Assembly: GCA_963781785.1 (NCBI GenBank)
Contig: CAWAHD010000002.1
Span: forward strand, 1,798,001 to 1,862,000
Direction: 5' to 3'
Origin: CAWAHD01 sp963781785
Lineage (GTDB): Bacteria > Planctomycetota > Planctomycetia > Isosphaerales > Isosphaeraceae
Length of the DNA stretch: 64,000 nt
Shown here: positions 24,750-32,835 of the stretch, in pieces
Position numbering within the stretch: the stretch's first letter is position 1
How the letters are laid out: the number at the start of each line of letters is the position of its first letter
The notes under the pieces: generated by a model
The model's input: only the letters and a program-made list of their open reading frames with translations
Databases searched by the model: none
What the model was told of the DNA's origin: nothing
Made by a program: the position numbers and the translations under genes

Positions 24750-25254
24750 CCGACCTGGGGCTGACGCCACCAGGCTGTACGATGTCACCGCGTTGCGGCT
24801 GGAAACAAAATCGGTCGCGCCCGGCCAACCTGGGGCTGACGCCACCAGGCTGTACGATGTCGCCGCGTCGCGGCTGGGAACAACATCGGTCGCGCCCGGC
24901 CAACCTGGGGCTGACGCCACCAGGCTGTACGATGTCACCGCGTCGCGGCTGGGAACAAAATCGGTCGCGCCCGGCCAACCTGGGGCTGACGCCACCAGGC
25001 TGTACGATGTCGCCGCGTCGCGGCTGGGAACAAAATCGGTCGCGCCCGGCCAACCTGGGGCTGACGCCGCCAGGCTGTACGATGTCACCGCGTTGCGGCT
25101 GGGAACAAAATCGGTCGCGCCCGGCCAACCTGGGGCTGACGCCACCAGGCTGTACGATGTCGCCGCGTCGCGGCTGGGAACAACATCGGTCGCGCCCGGC
25201 CAACCTGGGGCTGACGCCGCCAGGCTGTACGATGTCACCGCGTTGCGGCTGGGA
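24750..25254. repeat. Array of 75-bp tandem repeats (about 6.7 copies)
   Basis: The word TCGGTCGCGCCCGGCC recurs at 24811, 24886, 24961, 25036, 25111 and 25186, a strict 75-bp period. Consecutive units alternate between GATGTCACCGCG and GATGTCGCCGCG, an ABABABA order that points to growth in 150-bp steps. The period is divisible by three, so long ORFs run through it in several frames, but these are artefacts. Each unit contains the palindromic core CTGGGGCTGACGCCACCAG, related in reverse orientation to the neighbouring array. Confidence 0.92.
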
Positions 25255-25285
25255 CTACGTTGCGTCGTTGATCTGGGCATTTGGG

Positions 25286-25860
25286 TTGTTTTGAAGCCCC
25301 CGAAGCGGGGCGGAATCGTAAAGCCTGGGGGCGTCAGCCCCAGGTCTAATTCGTGGATCTGGGCGTTGAATTTGTTTTGAAGCCCCCGAAGCGGGGCGGA
25401 ATCGTAAAGCCTGGGGGCGTCAGCCCCAGGTCTAATTCGTGGATCTGGGCGTTGAATTTGTTTTGAAGCCCCCGAAGCGGGGCGGAATCGTAAAGCCTGG
25501 GGGCGTCAGCCCCAGGTAGACTTCTGATCTGGAGTTGAGGTTGTTTTGGAGCCCCCGAAGCGGGGCGGAATCGTAAAGCCTGGGGGGGGCGAGCCCCAGG
25601 TAGACTTCGGTGATCTGGAGTTGAGGTTGTTTTGAAGCCCCCGAAGCGGGGCGGAATCGTAAAGCCTGGGGGCGTCAGCCCCAGGTCTCGTTCGTGGATC
25701 TGGGCGTTGAATTTGTTTTGAAGCCCCCGAAGCGGGGCGGAATCGTAAAGCCTGGGGGCGCGAGCCCCAGGTAGACTTCGGTGATCTGGAGTTGAGGTTG
25801 TTTTGAAGCCCCCGAAGCGGGGCGGAATCGTAAAGCCTGGGGGGCGTGAGCCCCAGGTAG
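25286..25860. repeat. Array of about 86-bp palindromic repeats (seven cores)
   Basis: Seven cores begin near 25295, 25380, 25466, 25548, 25635, 25720 and 25806. Each core has two hairpins: GCCCCCGAAGCGGGGC, and CCTGGGG-GCGTCAG-CCCCAGG with a 7-bp stem. Between them is GGAATCGTAAAG. The cores are joined by two alternative linkers of 26-34 bp, one with ATTCGTGGATCTGGGCG and one with TTCGGTGATCTGGAG. The plus-strand core matches the minus strand of the 75-bp array, so the two arrays converge. Confidence 0.9.
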
Positions 25861-25890
25861 ACGTCGACACTCCATTGGAGAAAGCCCCCA

Positions 25891-26808
25891 ATGGGCGCGA
25901 CATCAGAGGTCGCACCATCGCCCTCACCGCTCGACGTCGCAGTTGTTCGCGCCGGGCACCGGTCTTCCACCCGAGCTCGGGGGCGCAAACCTGCGGTCAG
26001 CTCGGTAGCAAGGTCAGGAGACCTTGCCACACGTTGGTCCTTGGTCGGACGGATTTCGGGAGGTTGTTTCTGGCCTGTTCCTTACGGCAGCGTGATCGTG
26101 GGCAGCGACGGCGGCTCGGCCAAGCTCACCTCTTTTTCCAACCTGGCCGGTGTCACCGCGACGACGACGCTGACCGGCTGCTCGACCGATCACTCGACCA
26201 TCACCGAGTCGAGCAACGACACCTACGGCACCGGCGGGATGGAGACCCTCGGCGGCGATCTTCAGAACCAGTGGGACATCGGCACGCTGACCGCTACCGA
26301 GAACGACTCCAGCACGATCACGACGACCGAGTCCACGACCGAAAGCTCCTCGCTGAGCAACGTCACCTCGACCGAGTCGCTCACCTCGACGGATACGCTC
26401 ACGGCAACGAGCGGCGACACGGGCACGCTGACGGCGACCGAGACCCAGACCGCGACCACGACCCTGGGCGCCGGCGGCCTGGTCAGCGGCGGAAACAGCT
26501 TCGACAGCCTGTACGAGACCGGCGTTGACTCGTCATCGGGCACGGCGACCGACATCGGCACGACCACCGAAAAAGGCAGCTCGACGTTCTCCGATTCCGA
26601 AGGCACGGCCAGCGACAGCTTCAGCGCCAATCTTGCCGCCAATCAGACGCTCACCAGCGGCGCGGGTTCAAGTTCTACGGCGATCGAGACCGATACGCTC
26701 ACTCTCGGCGACAGCGCCACCGTGGCGGCGGGCACTTCCAGCGACACGCTGTACGATACCGGCTGGGACACCGGCACTGTCCTCCCAACCAAAATCCTTG
26801 CTGCGTAA
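25891..26808 (+). CDS. Ser/Thr-rich low-complexity protein, possibly 5'-truncated
   Basis: The convincing coding part runs from about 26083 (PYGSVIVGSDGGSAKL) to the stop at 26808. It is dominated by Ser, Thr, Asp, Glu and Gly with loose repeats of the type DTLTATETQTATTT and a recurring SLYETG / TLYDTGWDTGT phrase. No signal peptide or known domain is visible. The first 60 residues of the longest ORF lie next to the repeat array and do not look like protein, so the start at 25891 is doubtful. It could be the 3' end of a longer surface-protein gene whose 5' end was lost at the array, or a short extracellular protein. I do not recognise the family. Confidence 0.45.
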   Translation: MGATSEVAPSPSPLDVAVVRAGHRSSTRARGRKPAVSSVARSGDLATRWSLVGRISGGCFWPVPYGSVIVGSDGGSAKLTSFSNLAGVTATTTLTGCSTDHSTITESSNDTYGTGGMETLGGDLQNQWDIGTLTATENDSSTITTTESTTESSSLSNVTSTESLTSTDTLTATSGDTGTLTATETQTATTTLGAGGLVSGGNSFDSLYETGVDSSSGTATDIGTTTEKGSSTFSDSEGTASDSFSANLAANQTLTSGAGSSSTAIETDTLTLGDSATVAAGTSSDTLYDTGWDTGTVLPTKILAA

Positions 26809-26877
26809 TTGGGAGAATTGACCGGAGCAATCGACGTCTCCTCCCAGCCGCGGCAATGCCGCAGAGGCGAGGAGCAA

Positions 26878-28618
26878 ATGTGGAACGAGTGGAATCGGTG
26901 GTGGAGTGGTCGAGGCGCGCCTGGCGAACGGCCGCCTGAAGAATTGGTCCGGCCGACATCCGATTTAAAGAATGATCCGGCGGCGGAAGGTGAACCGGAC
27001 GCGGTCGATTCCCAGATTGACCTCATCACATTTCCGGAAGCAATCGACACGAAATCGGAGAATGCGGACGCCTCGATTGCCGAGACGGTCCATCCTGATG
27101 AACGTACACCCGAGCCGCCGGGCCTGCCCGATCGTGGGGATGAGACCGCTCCGGAGTTTGGAGACGCCCCGCAGTCGCCTGCCCGGGACGACCTCGGTGT
27201 GGAGGCGGACGAGCCCTCCGGGGTTCCGACCAACGAATTCGACAGCCCGCCGGCCCAGTTCGACCCGGTCGCTGAGCTCAGGCGGCAAGGGCTCGGGCTG
27301 CCGACCGGCAAAAGACGCACGCAACGCGGCCGGCGGCTGGCTCGACCCGAGGAGGTGAAGCCGGCGGCGTACAATCCCCAGCAGCGACTCATGATCCTCG
27401 ACTGCTGGCAGCGCAGCGGCTTGCCCGCCAGGGATTTCGCAACCTTGGTGGGCGTCTCCAAGCATACGCTCTATGCCTGGAAACAGCGGTTCACCCAACA
27501 GGGACCGGCCGGCTTGCTCGAACAGCCCCGAGGCGCCCGCGAAGGAAGCCGCCTGCCCGACCTGACCAAACGCACCATCCTCTTGCTCAAGCAGGCGCAT
27601 CCCGACTGGGGATGCGAGCGCATCAGCCAGATGCTGGTGCGCGGCCCGGCACTGCCGGCCAGCCCGCCAGCGGTCGCCCGTGTGCTTCATGAGGCGGGCT
27701 ACCAGTTGCAGGAAACCCCCACACGACCTCATCCCGACAAGGTCCGCTTCTTCGAGCGGGCCAGGCCCAGCCAGCTCTGGCAAACCGACCTGTTCACCTT
27801 CGTGCTCAAGCGGCAGAACCGGCGGGTCTACCTGGTTGCCTTCCTCGACGACCACAGTCGGTTCATCGTCAGCTTCGGTCTGCACGCCAGCCAGTCGACG
27901 GCCCTGGTGCTGGAGGTTCTCCGTGCGGGCATCGCGGCCTACGGAGTCCCCGAGGAAATCCTCACCGACAATGGCGCTCAGTACGTGACCTGGCGGGGCG
28001 AGAGCGCTTTCCAGAAGGAGCTCAAAGGGCGCGGCATCCGCCAGATCGTGGCCGCGCCGCGCCATCCTCAGACCTTGGGCAAGATCGAGCGGTTCTGGGG
28101 AACGCTCTGGCGCGAGTGCGTGGAGACGGCTGTGTTCCTCGATCTGGCCGACGCCCGCGCGGATCGGCCACTTCATCGACTGGTATAACTTCCAGCGCAC
28201 CCACAGCGGGATCGACGGCCTGGTGCCGGCGGACCGGTTTTTCGGGGCGGCTCCCGAGGTCCTGCTGGCCCTCAAAGATCGGGTCGCCGCCAACGCACTG
28301 GAGCTGGCTCGCAACGGCTTGCCCAAGCCCCCGTTCTACGTGACAGGCCAACTGGGCGGCAAGAATTTCAGCCTGCATGCCGAAGGCGAGCGCGTGTTCC
28401 TGACGCGCGAAGGGGGCGTTCGGCAAGAAGTGGATCTGGTGCCGCCAGCCGCTTTCGCGGACTCAGCCGCGATGCCCAAGGCCATCTGCCCAGATGGCTC
28501 TCCGGCCGCCGGACCGCTTGGCGATGTGCCGGCACAGACGCACGATGAGCTGCCGCCGCAAGGGTCCCCGCCGGCGACGCCGGACGAGACAGCGAACGAG
28601 GAAGGAGGCAAGCCATGA
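26878..28618 (+). CDS. DDE integrase-type transposase, first gene of a multi-gene element (one frameshift)
   Basis: ATG 26878 is preceded by GAGGCGAGGAG, a strong RBS. The first 150 residues are acidic and proline-rich and not recognised. A helix-turn-helix region follows (LMILDCWQRSGLPARDFATL then VSKHTLYAWKQRF). The RNase H-like integrase core comes next: first Asp in LWQTDLFTFVL, second Asp in EILTDNGAQY, Glu in PQTLGKIERFW. The frame breaks near 28160 in a GCGCGCG run. The continuation HFIDWYNFQRTHSGIDGLVPADRFFG is the usual integrase C-terminal segment, then comes a tail of about 120 residues. No slippery motif is present, so programmed shifting is unlikely. The stop overlaps the next start (ATGA, 28615-28618), which suggests coupled translation. 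Confidence 0.8.
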
Positions 28619-29313
28619 CGGCGAACCCTGCCTCGGCCCGGCCGCACGGCCGGGCGCCTCGACAAAAGGAAGCCGCGGCGCAGCGATCGCGCGGAACCTA
28701 CCGGCGGCAACTGACGGCGGATTGTCCCGAAGCCCCGCACATCGGCCCTGAAGCCAGACGCGCCGCGGCTCTGGTCCTCGAAGTGCTGGCCGGAGTGCGG
28801 ACTCCCGCTGGTGCCGCGACGGCGCTGGGAATCCGGTTGCCGCGCTACTATCTCCTGGAGCAGCGAGCCATTCGAGGGCTGATCTGGGCGTGTGAGCCCC
28901 GTCCGGTTGGGCGCACCGTCTCGACCGACCGGCGGCTGGCTCGCCTGGAGCGCGAGCTGTCTGTCAGTCGGCGTGAGCTAGCTCGCCATCAGGCGCTAGC
29001 CCGAACCACTCAACGCGCGTTGGGGCTGGCGCCGGCGGCCAGCAAAACGCAGGAAGCGTCCAGCGGAACCAAACGGCGGCGGCGGAAACCGTGCGTGCGA
29101 GCACTCCGCGCCGCGCGGTTGCTGCAAACCGCGGATTCACCTGGCAAGGAAGGGCCGGCTGCGGTACAAGGACCCGTTGGGAAACCCCCTGCGGCGGGGC
29201 CCGCTGGCGATGGGAATCGACCAGCGGCGTTGGAGACGATCCGCTCCGAAGGGCAGGGCGATCACGGAGGGTCTATCCATGCCGGCCGGCCGAAAGCCAT
29301 TGAGCATCGCTGA
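28615..29313 (+). CDS. Second gene of the transposase operon, putative HTH/coiled-coil accessory protein
   Basis: It begins in an ATGA overlap with the upstream transposase gene. 232 residues, strongly basic. The middle part (ARRAAALVLEVLAGVRTPAGAATALGI then LPRYYLLEQRAIRGL) looks like a helix-turn-helix. RLARLERELSVSRRELARHQALA after it has a coiled-coil heptad pattern, followed by a basic patch TKRRRRKP. The last 60 residues look irregular, and the gene overlaps the next one by 35 bp, so the true C-terminus may be shorter or shifted by an indel. I know no function; a DNA-binding helper of the transposase is inferred from position. Confidence 0.6.
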   Translation: MTANPASARPHGRAPRQKEAAAQRSRGTYRRQLTADCPEAPHIGPEARRAAALVLEVLAGVRTPAGAATALGIRLPRYYLLEQRAIRGLIWACEPRPVGRTVSTDRRLARLERELSVSRRELARHQALARTTQRALGLAPAASKTQEASSGTKRRRRKPCVRALRAARLLQTADSPGKEGPAAVQGPVGKPPAAGPAGDGNRPAALETIRSEGQGDHGGSIHAGRPKAIEHR

Positions 29314-29680
29314 CCAAGTCGACCGTCTGGCAGGATCACCCGTAGCCAAGGCCCGGCTGCGGGTGATCCTGGCCAATCTCGCGGGGGAGATCAACGTCGC
29401 CGACGCGTGCGCCGATCTGGGAATCGAGGAGTCTTGGTTCTTCGATCTCAAGCACGAGAGCCTGGAGCGCTGGGTGAAAACCCTGGAACCGGGATCACCC
29501 GGCCGGCGTCCCTCGGCGGAGAAAACGCCCGAGCAACAACAGATCGCGAATCTGGAACAAAAAGTTGAGCGGTTGGAGCTGGAGCTGAGAGGGGCCCAGT
29601 TACGGGCGGAGCTGGCGCGCCAAGGTCTGTCTCGGCCCAAGCCGCAGCTCAAGCAAGCCGCAAAAAAAGCGAGTCGGTGA
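29279..29680 (+). CDS. Third gene of the transposase operon, small HTH plus coiled-coil protein
   Basis: ATG 29279 is chosen because GGAGGG lies about 8 bases upstream, while the longer ORF from 29177 has no RBS. 133 residues. The N-terminal half (LSIADQVDRLAGSPVAKARLRVILANLAGEINVADACADLGI) followed by EESWFFDLKHESLERWV resembles an HTH that recognises an element end. The C-terminal half (EQQQIANLEQKVERLELELRGAQLRAEL) is a clear leucine-rich coiled coil. The stop overlaps the next start as GTGA (29677-29680). The layout resembles small orfA-type transposase partners, but the family is not recognised. Confidence 0.65.
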   Translation: MPAGRKPLSIADQVDRLAGSPVAKARLRVILANLAGEINVADACADLGIEESWFFDLKHESLERWVKTLEPGSPGRRPSAEKTPEQQQIANLEQKVERLELELRGAQLRAELARQGLSRPKPQLKQAAKKASR

Positions 29681-31059
29681 GGGATCCAGTTGAAGATGCA
29701 AGCAGCGCCCCTCACCGAGACCATGAGGCCAGGAAAGCCTCCACGAATTCCGATCTGTTCCGGGACGCCGTAGCCGGAGACGCTCGGGACGACACCGACT
29801 TCGAGTTCGAACTTGAGAGCCAAACTGCGGCGGTCGTGGTCGACGAGACCAGCGATCCGGCACGTCGTCACGACCGCAGCATCGCGAGCACGTGGGTCGG
29901 CAACGATGGTGCCGCGCTCTTGTCGATCGCGACCGCCATGCCGGGCTGGACGATGACCACCGCGGGAGACCCCCTTGGCCATTCAGCCGGCACGCCGCCG
30001 TGTGCGAGTGGTGAGGCGCGGGCCGGTCAGGCGGCGGTCGAGGGATGTCGCCGAGACTCGCTGCCACTGGACGATCGCGCCGGTCAGGCCGAACGTGTGC
30101 CAACGCCCGACAACCGTGAGGTACCGCGCCGCGGTTGGGATCGCCAATCCAAGCGCCGATGGAGCGAGCGCGATCTGCGAAAACGGTCGGTTGCGTTTCG
30201 CCGTTACGCGCGTGGCCACGGCTGGTCGACGGAGGAGACGGCCGGTGCTCTTGGTCTCTCACCGCGCACCATGTGGAATTGGGATCGAGGTTGGGGCGCA
30301 GATCGGCTGGCGCCGCGTCCGCGGGGGCGGCCGCCGCAAATTGCCCCGGTCGAGCGCCAAGCCGAGGTCACCGGCTTTCTGGAACTGCACGGCCCGAGCA
30401 TCAGCCTATCGAGTCTCCAGGCCGAGTATCCCGATGTCGCGCGCGCCGAACTGGCTGAGCTCAAAGCGGGATATCGTGCCGAGTGGCTTCAAGAGCATGT
30501 CGAGGAACGGTGTCGGCTGGAGTGGCTCTGTGGAGGCAGCGTGTGGGCGATGGATTTCACTCATCCCCCCTACCTGATCGACGGCGTCTTGCCTGCGATC
30601 CTGAACGTGCGCGACCTGGCGAGTCGACAGCAGTTGCTCTGGCTGGCGGTGGCGCGCGAGGACGCGGCGACCGTGGTGGAAGCGCTGGCCGATTTGTTTG
30701 AGGAGCACGGTGCGCCGCTGGTCATGAAATGTGACAACGGTCCGGCGTTCCGCGCCCACCTGACGAAGCGCTTCTTGCACGGCCGGGAGGTTTTCACTTT
30801 GTACTCGCCGCCGTACTGTGCCCAGTACAATGGCGGCTGTGAGCGTGCCAACCGCACGCTCAAGGAGTTGACCGCGCACGTTGCCGATCAAGCGGGTCGC
30901 CGCGACTTCTGGACGAGCGACGATCTCCTGACCGCGCGTCTTCGCGCCAACCGACTGAGTCAAAGGAAAGGACACGCAACGTTCCTCTTGCGTTGGGCCG
31001 TCTGTTTTGGTAGGTTCGGTAGTCCAGCGAAGACAATACCCGCGGAGGTTGGATCATGA
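29677..31059 (+). CDS. Second DDE integrase-type transposase of the operon, C-terminus probably replaced
   Basis: Starts at GTG 29677 in a GTGA overlap with the gene before. 460 residues. The first 150 are low-complexity. An HTH follows (RKRSVAFRRYARGHGWSTEETAGALGLSPRTMWNWDRGWG). The integrase core has Asp in SVWAMDFTHPPYLIDG, Asp in VMKCDNGPAFRAHL and Glu in YCAQYNGGCERANRTLKEL. After about residue 430 (RANRLSQRKG) the sequence stops resembling an integrase C-terminus (HATFLLRWAVCFGRFG...). It runs into the start of the RAYT gene with an ATGA overlap. The likely explanation is that the RAYT unit inserted at about 30965-30970 and supplied a new stop. Confidence 0.72.
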   Translation: MRDPVEDASSAPHRDHEARKASTNSDLFRDAVAGDARDDTDFEFELESQTAAVVVDETSDPARRHDRSIASTWVGNDGAALLSIATAMPGWTMTTAGDPLGHSAGTPPCASGEARAGQAAVEGCRRDSLPLDDRAGQAERVPTPDNREVPRRGWDRQSKRRWSERDLRKRSVAFRRYARGHGWSTEETAGALGLSPRTMWNWDRGWGADRLAPRPRGRPPQIAPVERQAEVTGFLELHGPSISLSSLQAEYPDVARAELAELKAGYRAEWLQEHVEERCRLEWLCGGSVWAMDFTHPPYLIDGVLPAILNVRDLASRQQLLWLAVAREDAATVVEALADLFEEHGAPLVMKCDNGPAFRAHLTKRFLHGREVFTLYSPPYCAQYNGGCERANRTLKELTAHVADQAGRRDFWTSDDLLTARLRANRLSQRKGHATFLLRWAVCFGRFGSPAKTIPAEVGS

Positions 31060-32090
31060 CGGTCGCGCGTTCGCAACTGGTCGATACAGCCGTAACCCGT
31101 TGGTATCACTGCATCACGCGCTGTGTACGACGGGCGTTCTTGCTCGGCGAAGGACCCTTGAACCGCAAAGAATGGATCGAAAATCGTGTGAAGGAACTTG
31201 CCGAAATCTTCGCCGTCTCCGTGGGCGGATTCTCGGTCATGGACAATCACTTGCACCTGCTGGTACGCCTCGACCCGGAAGCCACGAACGGATGGTCGGA
31301 TGAGGAAGTCGTCCGGCGGTGGGGACGGCTTTTTCCGCCCCGCGACAAGTCCCGGCAGACATTGCCGGTATCTAACGACTGGGTTCAGTCGCGGCTCAAG
31401 GACGCGGAATGGGTGGTGAAGACCCGCGGGCGATTGCAGAGCCTGAGCTGGTTCATGAAGTGCTTGAAAGAGCCACTCTCGCGACTTGCGAACCGGCAGG
31501 ACAAAGTCCGGGGAGCGTTTTTCGAACAACGCTACAAGAGCGTTGCGGTCCTTGATGAGGAATCGCTGCTGGCCACCTGTGCGTACATTGATCTGAACCC
31601 GGTGGCGGCGGGAATCGTGGAGGTTCCGGAGGAGAGCCCGCATACGTCGGTCACGACGCGAGTCGAGCACGTGAAGGCTCAGGGCCGAACCAGCGATTTG
31701 AAAATTGCCGAGGCCGGCAGCGTAGCGGGATCGACCGCATCGGCCGGGCTGGAGGAAACGATCTGGCTGTGCCCGATCGAAGATCGGCGCAAGCTGGATT
31801 CGTCGCGCGAAGGAATGGTGGAAGGTCTGCCGCTGGGCAGCTATCTGCTGCTGGTCGATTACACAGGGCGGCTGTTCCGCGAGGGGAAGAGTGCGATTTC
31901 GGCCGAGCTGGCGGGAATTCTCGCTCGGCTCGGCACGAGCGCGGAAGGCTGGCACGCCCGGCTCGAGAAGTTGAAGGGTGGCCGGCTGCTGGGCCGGTTC
32001 TTCGCAGCCAGTCGACAGCGGCTACGAGCCGTGGCGGCACGCTTGGGCGTGCATCACCTGGCCAACCTGGGAGGGTGCCCGGCGCGATAG
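31056..32090 (+). CDS. REP-associated tyrosine transposase-like protein (RAYT, Y1/IS200-type)
   Basis: 344 residues from ATG 31056, preceded by the RBS GCGGAGGTTGG. The N-terminal domain is a Y1 (HUH) transposase: RWYHCITRCVRRAFLL, the metal-binding His pair in FSVMDNHLHLLVRLDP, and CAYIDLNPVAAGIVEVPE near the end of the domain. The catalytic Tyr is probably the one in RGAFFEQRYKSVAVLDEE. A C-terminal extension of about 130 residues is present in planctomycete versions. RAYTs are single-copy domesticated transposases that act on REP palindromes in other bacteria. Two palindromic repeat arrays lie 5-6 kb upstream. A partial copy of its 3' end lies just downstream. Confidence 0.85.
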   Translation: MTVARSQLVDTAVTRWYHCITRCVRRAFLLGEGPLNRKEWIENRVKELAEIFAVSVGGFSVMDNHLHLLVRLDPEATNGWSDEEVVRRWGRLFPPRDKSRQTLPVSNDWVQSRLKDAEWVVKTRGRLQSLSWFMKCLKEPLSRLANRQDKVRGAFFEQRYKSVAVLDEESLLATCAYIDLNPVAAGIVEVPEESPHTSVTTRVEHVKAQGRTSDLKIAEAGSVAGSTASAGLEETIWLCPIEDRRKLDSSREGMVEGLPLGSYLLLVDYTGRLFREGKSAISAELAGILARLGTSAEGWHARLEKLKGGRLLGRFFAASRQRLRAVAARLGVHHLANLGGCPAR

Positions 32091-32343
32091 CTCAAAACGG
32101 AGTGATGCCGATTCGCATCCCTGACCGTCGACGCGACGCCGCGTCGCGGCCGCTGATCGACGGCCGTCGTTGCGCGCTTGTGACTGGCCCATCGACTCCG
32201 CCCAACGTCCTTTTCCTTTTCTTCGCGTAACGCGCTGCCGTGTATCCCGCTGGGATCGGCGATCCCAGGCTGAACCGCGACGCCGGCCGCCGCATCTCAT
32301 CGGACTGATCGGTCGGATCAGACAGATCAGACGCGGCGGCCGG

Positions 32344-32496
32344 ATGGAGCAGCTCAAGGGTGGCCGGTTGCTGGGCCGATTCTTGGCGGACAGTCGCAAG
32401 CACGTACTTTCGCGGGAGCGAAAGGCGACGATTGAGGTCGCCGCGCAATCGCGCGTGCACCATCTGGCGAACCTCGGTGGGTGCCCGGCGCGATAG
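32344..32496 (+). pseudogene. 3'-terminal fragment of a second RAYT gene
   Basis: The reading EQLKGGRLLGRFLADSRK ... VHHLANLGGCPAR repeats the last 40-50 codons of the RAYT gene (EKLKGGRLLGRFFAASRQ ... VHHLANLGGCPAR), with differences between. No upstream part is present. Confidence 0.8.
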
Positions 32497-32835
32497 CTCC
32501 AGCGAATTCACATCGTATTGCTTCCCTTCCCGGGGCGAACTCGACGTCCCGAAGCGGTGCGGGCGTTCGGTGATCGGGTGTCGATGTCGCGCGTAACTGG
32601 CCGATCACGAGCGCGCACGGTGGAATTGACGGTCGAGGGCCAAGTGGGCGGCTTTTGACTCCACCTGCGTGTTGCGCTTGCCTGAGGCTGGTAGCGTTCA
32701 GGCGTCGGTGCTACCACGCTAACGCGATGCGTGTCCTTGCACTTAACCACGCTAACGCGATGCGTGTCCTTGCACTTATCCTTGCACTCACTTAGGTAGG
32801 CACTTAGGCACTTAGGCACGAATCCAACCCCTGGA
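32497..32835. other. Gap with short tandem repeats
   Basis: No gene. It holds the 33-bp duplication described separately and a run of CACTTAGG words (32789-32818) just after the stop of the ECF-WD40 gene. Confidence 0.5.
32713..32778. repeat. 33-bp tandem repeat, two copies
   Basis: Copies start at 32713 and 32746 and share CACGCTAACGCGATGCGTG followed by TCCTTGCACTTA. The inner CGC...GCG segment is partly palindromic (CGCGATGCG). Confidence 0.88.

Noticed and set aside
24059..25294. Long plus-strand ORF and minus-strand ORFs of about 170-270 residues through the 75-bp array
   Set aside because: The 75-bp period is divisible by three, so any frame without a stop in one unit stays open. The 25-residue peptide repeat is an artefact of the DNA repeat.
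25286..25860. CRISPR-like array of regular repeats with spacers
   Set aside because: The spacers are only two recurring linker types rather than unique sequences, the repeats are longer than CRISPR repeats and contain two hairpins, and no cas gene is nearby.
28120..28200. Programmed ribosomal frameshift in the first transposase gene
   Set aside because: The break is in a GCGCGCG run with no A-AAA-AAG type slippery site, and it lies inside the integrase fold after the catalytic Glu, unlike known insertion-sequence frameshifts.
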